Positions 17,660 through 25,786 of a stretch of 36,653 nt of DNA are shown here, piece by piece; the stretch's first letter is position 1, and each line of letters opens with the position of its first letter. Below the pieces are notes generated by a model that ran no database searches, had not been told where the DNA came from, and saw only the letters and a program-made list of their open reading frames with translations. The position numbers and the translations under genes were made by a program. Origin of the DNA: Paracoccaceae bacterium (lineage in GTDB: Bacteria > Pseudomonadota > Alphaproteobacteria > Rhodobacterales > Rhodobacteraceae); the NCBI GenBank assembly GCA_013214635.1, contig JABSSC010000045.1:1-36653 (forward strand). Reading direction: 5' to 3'.

Positions 17660-18088
17660 ATGGCCACGCCCGCGTTTGAAGAGATCGCAGATACGTTTGA
17701 GTTCCTTGAGGACTGGGAAGACCGCTATCGGCACGTCATTGATATGGGCAAATCAATGCCGCCACTGGAAGACGCGTTCCGGGTTCCCGCAACCAAGGTG
17801 GATGGTTGCGCAAGTCAGGTATGGCTTTTGCCCGAGATCGAAGGGCAGGGGCCTTCCGCCACGTTCCAGTTTCGCGGTGCAAGCGATGCAATGATTGTGA
17901 GCGGCCTGATCGCGGTTCTCAGAGCGCTCTACAACGATGTTGCTGTCGCGGACGTCCTGAGAATAGACGCGCCAGCGGAACTGGCGCGTCTAGGCTTGAA
18001 CGATCATCTGTCCGCACAGCGGTCCAACGGTTTGCGCGCGATGGTCGAGCGCATCCGCCTATTGGCCGCCGAAGCTGCTGGCGCCTGA
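17660..18088 (+). CDS. sufE: SufE-family cysteine desulfuration protein
   Basis: Accepts persulfide sulfur from the cysteine desulfurase SufS and hands it to the SufBCD scaffold for Fe-S cluster assembly. The 142-residue protein spans the whole family: FEFLEDWEDRYRHVIDMGK, then the acceptor site KVDGCASQVWL with Cys50, and the C-terminal LSAQRSNGLRAMVERIR. The ATG at 17660 follows AAGGAG at 17646-17651 at good spacing. No other suf gene is in the window. It directly abuts the convergent DUF3604 gene, with no base between the stop codons. Confidence 0.95.
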   Translation: MATPAFEEIADTFEFLEDWEDRYRHVIDMGKSMPPLEDAFRVPATKVDGCASQVWLLPEIEGQGPSATFQFRGASDAMIVSGLIAVLRALYNDVAVADVLRIDAPAELARLGLNDHLSAQRSNGLRAMVERIRLLAAEAAGA

Positions 18089-20011
18089 TCAGCCTTCGGG
18101 CGTGTACCAGATGGGCGAGGAATAGGCCCGCTCCTGATGGGTCAGTTGCGCTTCTTCGGGAAGCTCGATGCCAAACCGCACCTTGTCATAGACGACCCAA
18201 CGCGGTGTCGGGATCTCAAGCGCGCGAACGTAGTAGAATGCACGTTCGGCGGGGTCGAAGTCGGGGTCTGTCCAGACGGTCGTCAGCTCCGACGCACCAA
18301 TGGAGTTCTGCCAACTTGCCGTTTCCAGATCGACGGTGTTGCCGACGTCGGGAAGCATGCCACTTCCATCCGGTTCGCGATCGTCTGACCAGGCGACGTC
18401 ATAGACTTTTTCCTGAAGCGTGCCGTCGGTGTCGAGCCAACCTTTGATAACCTGAACGCGGTCGAGGTTGGCGCCAATCGGGTCGCGACCCGCCGCAATC
18501 AGGAATGTCGGCGCGCCGTCACCTTCCTGCGGACGAAGATCGCTGCCCATAGGAACGCCGCGGGTATAGCCCGCCTCTGCGATCGATCTTGTTTGTAGGT
18601 CGTCATCGTTAAAGTCCCAGCCGCCGAACATGCGCAGCCAGATGCGCGGGCCTGTCGTGGCATAGGTTTCGCGCCGTTTGAAGGCGTCAAAGATGGCCGA
18701 GCGGGTGTTCTCGGTCGCCCAGACAGCCGTATAGCCCGACGCGACAAGGGTGTGGCCCTCAAACGCGCCAAGGTCGCTTTCAACGAAGGGATGCAACACG
18801 CGGGTCGCGGAGGGCTCCGCGCTGACCGACTTACCGAAATAGTTGTCTTCCTCAGCCGTTGTAAGCGACGTGTGGCTGTCCGTCCCGCCGCCCATACCGA
18901 ACTTGTAAGGGTTCACGCCGAACTTTTCTTCGAGCATCAGCCCGCGCTTGAGCGCTTCGCGAGCATATTCGCCCGCCAACATATCTTCGGTTTTGAGCTC
19001 CGTGATGTCGAGGTTGCCGACATCCCAGTTCTCGTAATCCGCGAATTCATCGTCAGGAGAGAGAAACGGGTGCGTCTCACCGTCTCCCTTGATCTGGGTG
19101 ACCTCGTAATGTGGCTCCCACTTGGCGCGGTTCGCGACGTATTCCTCGTCAACCTTGCCGCCGTGATACGTATCTTCTGTTGGAAACATCCAGCCGTTTG
19201 ACAGGTTGCCGTTGTGGGCAAACGCAACGGCGCGGCCGCCGGTGCGGGCCTGATAGTCTTCAAGCCACTCATAAAGAGAGTTCGGGTTCGTATCGCCGAA
19301 GGGGGGTTGGGTGACGGGCGGCACGACTTGAAGCGCGCGGATCGGCCCGTCGCGCAGCATGACATTGCGGTGCAGGTTGAAGCCCTTGGGCACGCTGGTC
19401 CATTCAAAGCCGATGAAGGCGGTGAAGTTACCGGGTTCGTTGGCGCGTTCTGCCGCCATCACGATGTGTTCCCATGTGAATGCGAAGCCGTCCGCACCGG
19501 GGCTGTAGGAGTTCAAAAGGGCTTCGGGCAGGGTCATCTGGGAGAAGTTCCCGATGATGTCGAATGCCGCTTCGGCTGCGGCTTGTCCGCCTTCCGAATA
19601 CCCTTCGTACCACTGCAAGCCTTTGGGGTCGGCCAAAACGCCAGGCTTGCCCGCCTGAAGGTCAGGTGCAAAGCCCATCAGGTCGGTGTGGTCGGTCAGG
19701 ACCATCCAATCGAGTGGGCGGGCGAGCCGGACTGGCTGACCAGTGGAGGACACGACCTTTTCGCCCTTGGCAAAGGCCCAAGCCGTGTCCGGGAGAAGCG
19801 TATTACCGAACGCGCCCGCGTCCAGTGACAGGCCCGTGTGGAGGTGCGTATCCCCCCACAAGGGGCGTTCAGGGAAGTTTCGATTGGCGTAGGGAGAAAA
19901 CGGTTTTTCAGGGAATGTACCTTCCGCCGCTGCTTCACTGGGGACCCCGTCAGCTTTGGCCATTCCGGCGACCAGACTGAGTACCACGACGCCGTTGAGC
20001 AACCTTCTCAT
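18089..20011 (-). CDS. Exported DUF3604 domain protein
   Basis: A 640-residue DUF3604 protein. A signal peptide ([20 protein letters not shown]) is followed by the family's histidine-rich motifs: [15 protein letters not shown] (His57, His59), [25 protein letters not shown] and GGGTDSHTS. These recall the PHP-type metal-dependent phosphoesterases, so a metal hydrolase in the periplasm is a fair guess, but no reaction is established. The ATG at 20011 has GGGAGG eight bases before it; ATGs at 20017 and 20047 fit less well. The gene is behind two overlapping inverted repeats at 20058-20096, so it is likely repressed or induced by a regulator encoded elsewhere. Confidence 0.9.
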   Translation of the reverse strand: MRRLLNGVVVLSLVAGMAKADGVPSEAAAEGTFPEKPFSPYANRNFPERPLWGDTHLHTGLSLDAGAFGNTLLPDTAWAFAKGEKVVSSTGQPVRLARPLDWMVLTDHTDLMGFAPDLQAGKPGVLADPKGLQWYEGYSEGGQAAAEAAFDIIGNFSQMTLPEALLNSYSPGADGFAFTWEHIVMAAERANEPGNFTAFIGFEWTSVPKGFNLHRNVMLRDGPIRALQVVPPVTQPPFGDTNPNSLYEWLEDYQARTGGRAVAFAHNGNLSNGWMFPTEDTYHGGKVDEEYVANRAKWEPHYEVTQIKGDGETHPFLSPDDEFADYENWDVGNLDITELKTEDMLAGEYAREALKRGLMLEEKFGVNPYKFGMGGGTDSHTSLTTAEEDNYFGKSVSAEPSATRVLHPFVESDLGAFEGHTLVASGYTAVWATENTRSAIFDAFKRRETYATTGPRIWLRMFGGWDFNDDDLQTRSIAEAGYTRGVPMGSDLRPQEGDGAPTFLIAAGRDPIGANLDRVQVIKGWLDTDGTLQEKVYDVAWSDDREPDGSGMLPDVGNTVDLETASWQNSIGASELTTVWTDPDFDPAERAFYYVRALEIPTPRWVVYDKVRFGIELPEEAQLTHQERAYSSPIWYTPEG

Positions 20012-20057
20012 GTGCATATCCTCCCTGTGCAGATGTTCAGGGCGCAACTTGTATCGA

Positions 20058-20096
20058 GTTATGTCAATATGTTACGACATAACACTGTGTCGTAAC
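20058..20096. promoter_or_regulatory. Overlapping inverted repeats, probable operator of the DUF3604 gene
   Basis: GTTATGTC (20058-20065) pairs with GACATAAC (20076-20083), and GTTACGACA (20071-20079) pairs with TGTCGTAAC (20088-20096). Both are perfect, and they share the middle arm, giving three related half-sites (GTTAYGWC type). They lie 47-85 bases before the DUF3604 start. TetR- or GntR-like dimers bind such sites; the regulator is not identified. Confidence 0.6.
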
Positions 20097-20157
20097 GCGC
20101 CCCTTTCGAATGACAGCAAGTCCTTGAAAGTAAGTTAAAAAACTGCATATTGGCAGT

Positions 20158-20802
20158 TCATTTTGATGCGCTGATCGAACGCAGTTCCGTTGCGAGGTCG
20201 CCGTAGCCCGTAAACCGCCGCTCAAATGCCAGCCCCAAGCGGTTCGCGCAGTCTTGCGCTTTGTCCGTTAATACCGGGTCGTCGAACTGTGCTTGATAGA
20301 CCAGCTTTTCGTAATGGGCGAAGTACATGTCGCGAAGCTCAGGGTGGCGGTCAAGCCCCAGAGGCCGCCAGACGAAGGCATCAAACTGCCGAACGAGGAA
20401 ATCGGTGAGGTAGAAGGCTGTAAATTCGTCTTCCGACCGCTCGGCGAAGGCCGCATTGCCTTCAAAAAACGAATAGCAATGGGGGCCTTGAAGCATCTCA
20501 ACGCCCAATTCCTTGCACTTTTTCTGCAAAAGCCCGCCGGTGCCGCAATCGGCATAAACCACAAAGATATCATCGTAGTCGGGGCGATGTTTTGTGACCG
20601 CGTCGGCGACGGCATCGGGGATTTTCTCAGGATGGTTGTGCAAGATCGCGGGCAGGCAGGCGAGATCAAGGTGATCCCAGCCATTTAGGGATTTGAGCGC
20701 CAGGATCTCATGCGCCAGCGCCCCGCATGCCAAAAGCAGAACGCGCCCCTTTTGCGCCGGGTCCAGCCCCGCCTGTGTAAGGGTCGCGTCCGAAAGGGCC
20801 AC
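20158..20802 (-). CDS. DUF1638 domain protein
   Basis: A 214-residue protein covering a full DUF1638 domain: VLLLACGALAHEILAL, ACLPAILHNHPEKIPDAV, VVYADCGTGGLL, GPHCYSFFEGN. The conserved Cys and His residues suggest a metal or cofactor site. The family often sits beside corrinoid methyltransferase genes, as here, where the corrinoid protein is three genes upstream; its reaction is not established to my knowledge. The start is a GTG that directly follows the TAA of the YbjQ-family gene, so the two are coupled. A shared role in methyl transfer is inference from neighbourhood. Confidence 0.88.
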   Translation of the reverse strand: MALSDATLTQAGLDPAQKGRVLLLACGALAHEILALKSLNGWDHLDLACLPAILHNHPEKIPDAVADAVTKHRPDYDDIFVVYADCGTGGLLQKKCKELGVEMLQGPHCYSFFEGNAAFAERSEDEFTAFYLTDFLVRQFDAFVWRPLGLDRHPELRDMYFAHYEKLVYQAQFDDPVLTDKAQDCANRLGLAFERRFTGYGDLATELRSISASK

Positions 20803-21138
20803 TTACTTGAGCCGAACCGCCGTGCCGTAGACCAGCACTTCGGACGCCGCGTTTTGGATAGTGGAGGTTTCGAACCGCACGGCAACGACGGCGTCGGCGC
20901 CAAGGTCCCACGCGTGGTCGATCATCCGGTCAAACGCCTGTTCCCGCGCCCCGGCGAGGAGCGCGGCGTATTCCTTGACCTCGCCGCCAACGATGTTGCG
21001 CATGCTGGCCACGATATCGGACCCGATATGTTTCGCCCGCACGGTGGAGCCGCGCACGATGCCCAAAGGCTCTGCAATCTCCCGCCCAGGGATCAGGTCG
21101 GACGTGACCGACAGGATATCACTTTTCAATGCGGTCAT
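20803..21138 (-). CDS. YbjQ/UPF0145 family protein
   Basis: A 111-residue YbjQ-type protein: ILSVTSDLIPGREIAEPLGI, the core VRGSTVRAKHIGSDI and the end HAWDLGADAVVAVRFETST. The family has a dodecin-like compact fold and is named heavy-metal-binding without firm proof. It follows the small membrane protein gene with a 20-base overlap and abuts DUF1638, so all are one transcription unit. The usual length is about 105-110, so it is complete. Confidence 0.9.
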   Translation of the reverse strand: MTALKSDILSVTSDLIPGREIAEPLGIVRGSTVRAKHIGSDIVASMRNIVGGEVKEYAALLAGAREQAFDRMIDHAWDLGADAVVAVRFETSTIQNAASEVLVYGTAVRLK

Positions 21139-21337
21139 AGTGGTTGTCGTCTTTGTTTCTGATGCGATCGATCACAACGCGCGCCGCGACAACCGCCACA
21201 AGCGCGACCGGCACGAAGATGAGCCATCCGTAGTCCGGAATGGCGACCGCGGCCATCAAAAGCCAGCCCAACCAAACCGTGACCGCGCCGGCGGCCAACA
21301 CGATCACGAGGATCAATACAAATCTATCCAGTGGCAT
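21119..21337 (-). CDS. Small two-span membrane protein
   Basis: A 72-residue protein with two hydrophobic segments (about residues 6-33, RFVLILVIVLAAGAVTVWLG included, and 37-56, GWLIFVPVALVAVVAARVVI) joined by a short turn, and a charged cytoplasmic-type tail (RIRNKDDNHYDRIEK). The ATG at 21337 follows AAGGAG at seven bases; the longer in-frame start at 21367 does not. Its end overlaps the YbjQ gene start by 20 bases, suggesting joint translation and perhaps a membrane anchor for the YbjQ protein (inference). No family recognised. Confidence 0.72.
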   Translation of the reverse strand: MPLDRFVLILVIVLAAGAVTVWLGWLLMAAVAIPDYGWLIFVPVALVAVVAARVVIDRIRNKDDNHYDRIEK

Positions 21338-21400
21338 AACGCATCTCCTTCCCAAGGATATGCCCATGCTTCATGGCAATTCCAAGACTTGGGCTCGGCG

Positions 21401-22105
21401 TTATCCGCTAGCCAACTGGTTGTGCTTGCGCGCCATGAACTCCTTGGCCGTTTCAACCGCCACGGCTGCATCCCGGCAATAGGCATCGGCCCCAATCGCG
21501 CGGCCAAACTCTTCGTTCAGCGGTGCGCCGCCGACCAAAACGACGTAATCGTCCCGGATGCCCATCTCGTTCATCGTGTCGATAACGACCTTCATGTAAG
21601 GCATCGTGGTGGTCAGCAGAGCGGACATGCCAAGGATATCGGGCTCTTCTTTTTCCAGAGCCTCAAGATAGGCTTCGACCGCGTTGTTGATGCCCAGATC
21701 CACAACTTCGAAACCCGCGCCCTCCATCATCATCGACACAAGGTTTTTGCCGATGTCGTGGATGTCGCCTTTAACGGTTCCGATCACCATTTTGCCCATG
21801 CGCGGCGCGCCGGTTTCGGCGAGGAGCGGTTTGAGGATGCTCATCCCCGCTTTCATTGCGTTTGCGGCCAGAAGCACCTCTGGCACAAACAGGATGCCAT
21901 CGCGGAAGTCGTCGCCCACAATCTTCATGCCGCCAACAAGCGCCTCGGTCAGAACACGGTAAGGTGCCCAGTCACGCCCGAGAAGAATATGGACGCCTTC
22001 TTCGATCTCTTCCTTCAGACCGTCGTAAAGGTCGTCGTGCATCTGAAGGACAAGTTCCTCGTCATTCAGTTCCGACAGGATGATGTCGTCTTCTTCGTCA
22101 GACAT
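21401..22105 (-). CDS. Methyltransferase cognate corrinoid protein (B12-binding)
   Basis: A 234-residue corrinoid protein with an N-terminal helical cap (about residues 20-100, with VLTEALVGGMKIVGDDFRDG) and a Rossmann-type cobalamin domain. The base-off/His-on signature is GDIHDIGKN with lower ligand His116; further sites are GMSALLTTTM and VVLVGGAPL. It carries a methyl group between a methyl donor protein and a methyl acceptor protein. AAGGAG precedes the ATG at 22105 at seven bases. The homocysteine methyltransferase gene lies 1.3 kb away, so this may be the B12 module of a split methionine synthase (inference). An independent demethylation pathway is the alternative. Confidence 0.93.
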   Translation of the reverse strand: MSDEEDDIILSELNDEELVLQMHDDLYDGLKEEIEEGVHILLGRDWAPYRVLTEALVGGMKIVGDDFRDGILFVPEVLLAANAMKAGMSILKPLLAETGAPRMGKMVIGTVKGDIHDIGKNLVSMMMEGAGFEVVDLGINNAVEAYLEALEKEEPDILGMSALLTTTMPYMKVVIDTMNEMGIRDDYVVLVGGAPLNEEFGRAIGADAYCRDAAVAVETAKEFMARKHNQLASG

Positions 22106-22215
22106 GTACGTGCTCCTTGCCGGTGACACCCGGCGTCTTGATAGCCCTTGATCGAAAAAACTGCCTCGTCAGACGCGACCGATTGCGACACCGGGAAGGC
22201 TGCAACCGACCTTTG

Positions 22216-22229
22216 CTGACACGTGTCAG
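22216..22229. promoter_or_regulatory. Perfect 14-base palindrome between divergent genes
   Basis: CTGACACGTGTCAG is a perfect palindrome lying 110 bases before the corrinoid protein gene and 66 before the radical SAM gene. The hexamer TGACAC recurs at 22124-22129 in the loop of a GCCGG/CCGGC hairpin next to the corrinoid gene's ribosome site. It looks like an operator; the regulator is unknown. Confidence 0.4.
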
Positions 22230-22268
22230 TGATGTCCGGGCATGGCTTAGGGTTAATTGCTGGTAAAT

Positions 22269-22283
22269 GTTCTTATTTTGTTC
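22269..22283. promoter_or_regulatory. LexA (SOS) box of alphaproteobacterial type
   Basis: GTTC-TTATTTT-GTTC is an exact match to the alphaproteobacterial LexA-binding motif GTTC-N7-GTTC. It ends 12 bases before the ATG of the radical SAM gene, where bound LexA would block transcription or early elongation. An exact direct repeat with the right spacing in a promoter is unlikely by chance, though eight fixed bases do recur in a genome. Confidence 0.65.
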
Positions 22284-22295
22284 TAGTGTGCCGGA

Positions 22296-23381
22296 ATGCC
22301 TGAGCCAGATGAGATCATACCTGCTGACCGACGTCCTGGGCGGGCGTCGAGCACCAATGCGACCGGGCGGTTTGAACGGCATGACCGAGTGCGGTTTGAC
22401 GATGGCTGGGCGCCGGATGACGACCTGCCGCCTGCCCGGACCGAGGTGACGGAAGAACGCCCGAGGCAGGTTCTGACCCGCAACACGTCGCCGGACATCA
22501 GCTTTGACCGTTCGATCAACCCTTATCGCGGATGCGAGCACGGCTGCATCTACTGTTTTGCCCGCCCGACGCATGCCTATCTTGGGCTGTCTCCGGGATT
22601 GGATTTTGAGACGCGTCTGATCGCGCGCCCCGATGCGCATGAACAATTGGCGCGGGAATTGGCCCGCAAGTCCTACAGGCCAGCGACAGTCGCTATCGGG
22701 ACGAACACCGATCCCTACCAGCCCATCGAAAAGGGGTATCGGTTGATGCGCCGTCTTCTGGAGGTGCTGGAGGCGCATAATCACCCCGTTGGTATTGTCA
22801 CCAAAGGCACGTTGATCGAACGCGACATCGATATTCTGTCGCGTATGGCCTCGCGCGGGCTGGTGAATGTGGGGATTTCGGTGACCACGATGCAACCGGA
22901 TGTCGTGCGCGCGATGGAGCCGCGGGTGCCGGCACCAAAACGTCGGATTGAAACGATCCGGCGCTTGTCTGATGCCGGAATTCCGGTGCGAATTTGTGCG
23001 TCTCCCATGATCCCCGGTCTGACCGATCACGAGATCGAGGCGCTTCTTGAGGCGGGGGCGGAGGCGGGTGCGCGGGCGGCCACATATATCATGCTGCGCT
23101 TGCCGCGTGAGGTTGCCGGGCTTTTTCGCGATTGGATTGAAGACCGGTTTCCGGACCGGGCTGCCAAGGTCATGCGCGCGGTACGCGACAGCCAAGGCGG
23201 GACGGATTACGACCCGACCTTTGGGCAGCGCATGCGCGGGCAGGGGGTTGCCTCGGAACTTCTCAATCACCGGTTCAAGCTTGCGTGCAAACGGCTCGGA
23301 CTGGCTCAGGATCTGCCGCCTTTGCGGACTGACCTTTTCGCGGTCCCTCCGCGTCCCGGTGATCAATTGAGTTTGTTCTGA
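22296..23381 (+). CDS. PA0069-family radical SAM protein (SplB-like)
   Basis: A 361-residue radical SAM protein with NPYRGCEHGCIYCFARPTHA, where Cys80, Cys84 and Cys87 form the CxxxCxxC site for the 4Fe-4S cluster. Further blocks are IGTNTDPYQPIEK, VGIVTKGTLIERD and GISVTTMQPD, matching the PA0069/Rv2578c group related to spore photoproduct lyase. Its substrate is unknown, though the relationship suggests DNA or nucleotide chemistry. An SOS box ends 12 bases before the ATG, linking it to DNA damage (inference from the site). It is divergent from the corrinoid gene and convergent with the methyltransferase gene. Confidence 0.93.
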   Translation: MPEPDEIIPADRRPGRASSTNATGRFERHDRVRFDDGWAPDDDLPPARTEVTEERPRQVLTRNTSPDISFDRSINPYRGCEHGCIYCFARPTHAYLGLSPGLDFETRLIARPDAHEQLARELARKSYRPATVAIGTNTDPYQPIEKGYRLMRRLLEVLEAHNHPVGIVTKGTLIERDIDILSRMASRGLVNVGISVTTMQPDVVRAMEPRVPAPKRRIETIRRLSDAGIPVRICASPMIPGLTDHEIEALLEAGAEAGARAATYIMLRLPREVAGLFRDWIEDRFPDRAAKVMRAVRDSQGGTDYDPTFGQRMRGQGVASELLNHRFKLACKRLGLAQDLPPLRTDLFAVPPRPGDQLSLF

Positions 23382-23402
23382 GCCAAGCACTGCAGCACGT
23401 GT

Positions 23403-24416
23403 TCAACCGCGCGCGCGACGGCGCCGGGTTCTGGCCGGGGGCGCTGCACCATCTGTGCCGTCACTTTCGGATGAAAACCCACCAATCGCTTGAGCGATTT
23501 GTTCAAGAGATGGGCGGGGGCCACGCGGCGTTTCTTCAAGTGCAGACCGCATACGCTCAAGATGTGCGGGCGTCGTTCCGCAGCATCCGCCGATGATCTT
23601 GGCGCCACAATCGCGGGCCAAAACGGCGTAATCCGCCATGAGTTCGGGTGTTCCATCATACAGGATCGCACCATCCACGTACTTAGGGATCCCCGCGTTG
23701 CCTTTGGCGATCAGCGGCTTTTCCGCACCCGCCGCGGAGAACCCCAACATCGTGCGCAACAGATCGGACGCCCCGACACCACAGTTTGCCCCAAAGGCCA
23801 CTGGTGCATTGGGCATCTTGTCGACAATGCGCGCCAGTTCAGCCGATGTGATCCCCATCATCGTTCGCCCGGCTGTGTCAAAGCTCATCGTCCCGCACCA
23901 TGCGATCCCGGCCATGTCGGCCGCTTGAGCTGCAGCCTTGAACTCATCGGGCGCGCTGATCGTTTCGATCCAGACAACGTCCGCCCCACCGTCTTTGAGC
24001 GCTTCGGCTTGCTCGTGAAAAATCTCAACTGCTGAGTCGTAGGAGAGCGGGCCCATCGGCTCCATGATCTCACCCGTCGGCCCCATGGACCCCGCCACAA
24101 CAACCTTGCGCCCTGAGGCGTCGGCCACTTCGCGACCCAGTTCCGCGCCAGCCCTGTTAAGTTCACCGACGCGCTTTTGTCCGTCATGAAGTTTCAGGCG
24201 CGCTGCGTTCCCTCCAAATGTATTGGTAAGGAACATGTCGCTTCCGGCGTTTACGAACCCGGAATAGAGCGCACGAATACGATCCGTGTGATCGACGTTC
24301 CAAAACTCCGGCGCGTCGCCCGAGGCCAACCCCATATTAAACAGATTGGTGCCTGTTGCCCCGTCGGCGAGGATCCAATCGCGATCGGCGAGCATTTGGC
24401 TGAGAGCGTCGGTCAT
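23403..24416 (-). CDS. bmt: Betaine/homocysteine S-methyltransferase
   Basis: A 337-residue zinc-dependent homocysteine methyltransferase. The pattern LADGATGTNLFNMG opens the barrel, FLTNTFGGNAARL follows, and the zinc ligands are Cys212 (FGANCGVG) and Cys278-Cys279 (IGGCCGTTP). It moves a methyl group from betaine or from a corrinoid protein to homocysteine, making methionine. Roseobacters often lack a full MetH and use split parts; with the corrinoid protein nearby this could be the homocysteine module (inference). AAGGA precedes the ATG at six bases. The C-terminus ends in a basic tail (PARTRRRRARG) beyond the core domain, an odd addition. Confidence 0.92.
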   Translation of the reverse strand: MTDALSQMLADRDWILADGATGTNLFNMGLASGDAPEFWNVDHTDRIRALYSGFVNAGSDMFLTNTFGGNAARLKLHDGQKRVGELNRAGAELGREVADASGRKVVVAGSMGPTGEIMEPMGPLSYDSAVEIFHEQAEALKDGGADVVWIETISAPDEFKAAAQAADMAGIAWCGTMSFDTAGRTMMGITSAELARIVDKMPNAPVAFGANCGVGASDLLRTMLGFSAAGAEKPLIAKGNAGIPKYVDGAILYDGTPELMADYAVLARDCGAKIIGGCCGTTPAHLERMRSALEETPRGPRPSLEQIAQAIGGFSSESDGTDGAAPPARTRRRRARG

Positions 24417-24441
24417 ACGAGGTCCTTACAGTCACAGAGAT

Positions 24442-24463
24442 AAGGGCCGCAAAAGCGGCCCTT
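24442..24463 (-). terminator. Hairpin between the zeta inhibitor gene and bmt
   Basis: A perfect nine-base-pair stem AAGGGCCGC/GCGGCCCTT (24442-24450 with 24455-24463) with a four-base loop. It lies 86 bases after the stop codon of the upstream minus-strand gene and 26 before bmt. The tail on the minus strand is ATCTC, only weakly T-rich. It is most likely the terminator of the zeta gene; an attenuator in the bmt leader is the alternative. Confidence 0.5.
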
Positions 24464-24548
24464 TGTTGCCTGCTCGTGCCACGTGGGCCACGGCAGTACA
24501 AATGCAAATAATTCAACTCGATCATGAGCCTCGTTCAGAGAGGCGGGG

Positions 24549-24863
24549 TCAGGCCTCGTCCATGATCTGTTTCTGTGCCAAGGGAAGTAGTTCGGCCATC
24601 TTCGCGCGGATCGTATCAGCATCGGCCTTGTCGCCAAGATCGCCCGCGAGCTTGCGGACCACGTCCTCGTGCCCGGCTTCTTCGAAATCGGCTTTCACGA
24701 CCTCTTTGGCATAATCGGCGGCCTCGGCCTCTGACTTACCCAGTAACTCGGCTGCCCACATGCCGACCAGCTTGTTGCGGCGTGCAACGGCTTTGAACTG
24801 CATCTCTTCATCATGGGCGAATTTGCTCTCGAACGCGTTTTCGCGATCGTCGAAAGTGCTCAT
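24549..24863 (-). CDS. F1-ATPase inhibitor, zeta-subunit type (DUF1476)
   Basis: A 104-residue DUF1476 protein very like the zeta subunit of Paracoccus denitrificans ATP synthase: MSTFDDRENAFESKFAHDEE at the start, then FKAVARRNKLVGMWAAELLG, AKEVVKADFEEAGHEDVVRK. In that family the N-terminus blocks reverse rotation of F1, stopping ATP hydrolysis. The ATG at 24863 follows AAGGA at nine bases; the open frame extends upstream to 25022 but that part is not zeta-like. It is divergent from purC with a 161-base gap. Its presence supports an alphaproteobacterial origin. Confidence 0.93.
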   Translation of the reverse strand: MSTFDDRENAFESKFAHDEEMQFKAVARRNKLVGMWAAELLGKSEAEAADYAKEVVKADFEEAGHEDVVRKLAGDLGDKADADTIRAKMAELLPLAQKQIMDEA

Positions 24864-24926
24864 ACTTCGGTGTCCTTCGTTAAGGGCTCGCGCGATTACT
24901 ATAGATATGATCATTCCCTCGCGCGG

Positions 24927-24948
24927 GGGCAAGAGGCGGTTCTTGCCC
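24927..24948. promoter_or_regulatory. Inverted repeat in the zeta inhibitor-purC divergent promoter region
   Basis: GGGCAAGA (24927-24934) and TCTTGCCC (24941-24948) form a perfect eight-base-pair inverted repeat with a six-base spacer. It lies 76 bases before purC and 63 before the divergent gene. It may be an operator or a leader hairpin of purC. Confidence 0.35.
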
Positions 24949-25024
24949 GCGACGAAACGATCGCCTATATCGGCGCAACGCGCGCGACCGGCAGTCCCCG
25001 TCGCTTTTCTCTTTTGGAGCAATC

Positions 25025-25786
25025 ATGGCACGTCGCAAGAAGGTCTACGAAGGTAAGGCCAAGATCCTGTATGAAGGCCCAGAACCGGGCACCTTGGTTC
25101 AATACTTCAAGGACGACGCGACCGCGTTCAATGCACAAAAGAAAGATGTCATTGACGGCAAAGGCGTGCTGAACAACCGCCTGAGCGAGTTCTTCATGAA
25201 CGGCCTGACCCAGATTGGCGTTCCCAATCACTTCATCAAACGGCTCAACATGCGCGAGCAGTTGATCCGCTCGGTCGAGATCATTCCGCTTGAGGTGATT
25301 GTGCGTAATATCGCGGCGGGCACGATCAGCCAGCGGCTTGGGATCACGGAAGGCACACCGCTGCCGCGCCCCATCATCGAGTTTTGCCTTAAGGACGACA
25401 GTCTTGGCGATCCATTGGTCAGCGAAGAGCATATCATTGCGTTTGGGTGGGCCAGTCAGCAAGACCTCGACGATATGGTCGCATTAGCGCTGCGGGTGAA
25501 CGACTTTCTGTCGGGCTGCATGTTGGCCGTCGGCATCAAACTGGTCGATTTCAAAATTGAGATCGGACGGATCTGGGACAACGATTTCCAGCGCTTGATC
25601 GTCGCGGACGAGATCAGCCCGGACAGTTGCCGCCTGTGGGATATCGAGACGGGTGAGAAGCTCGACAAGGATGTGTTCCGCCGCGATTTGGGCAATCTTA
25701 ACGATGCCTACACCGAGGTGGCGCGTCGTTTAGGCGTTTTGCCGTCAAATGTCACACATGCGACCAAACCCACGCTGATCAACTGA
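25025..25786 (+). CDS. purC: SAICAR synthetase
   Basis: Phosphoribosylaminoimidazole-succinocarboxamide synthase joins aspartate to CAIR using ATP in purine synthesis. The 253-residue protein has [14 protein letters not shown] at the start, [20 protein letters not shown], the signature [29 protein letters not shown] and the nucleotide/metal block [16 protein letters not shown]. Length is normal and GGAG stands before the ATG. In many relatives purC, purS and purQ are close neighbours; here other genes lie between. It abuts the convergent aldo/keto reductase gene. Confidence 0.98.
   Translation: MARRKKVYEGKAKILYEGPEPGTLVQYFKDDATAFNAQKKDVIDGKGVLNNRLSEFFMNGLTQIGVPNHFIKRLNMREQLIRSVEIIPLEVIVRNIAAGTISQRLGITEGTPLPRPIIEFCLKDDSLGDPLVSEEHIIAFGWASQQDLDDMVALALRVNDFLSGCMLAVGIKLVDFKIEIGRIWDNDFQRLIVADEISPDSCRLWDIETGEKLDKDVFRRDLGNLNDAYTEVARRLGVLPSNVTHATKPTLIN

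Noticed and set aside
22098-23390. A 430-codon open frame on the minus strand
   Set aside because: It is the mirror of the radical SAM gene, rich in Arg and His as shadows of GC-rich genes are, with no recognisable domain.
24417-24548. Possible SAM- or SAH-sensing riboswitch before bmt
   Set aside because: Such elements occur before methionine genes in this group, but I could not match the conserved core of SAM-II, SAM-V, SAM/SAH or SAH classes; only a plain hairpin is visible. A covariance model search would settle it.
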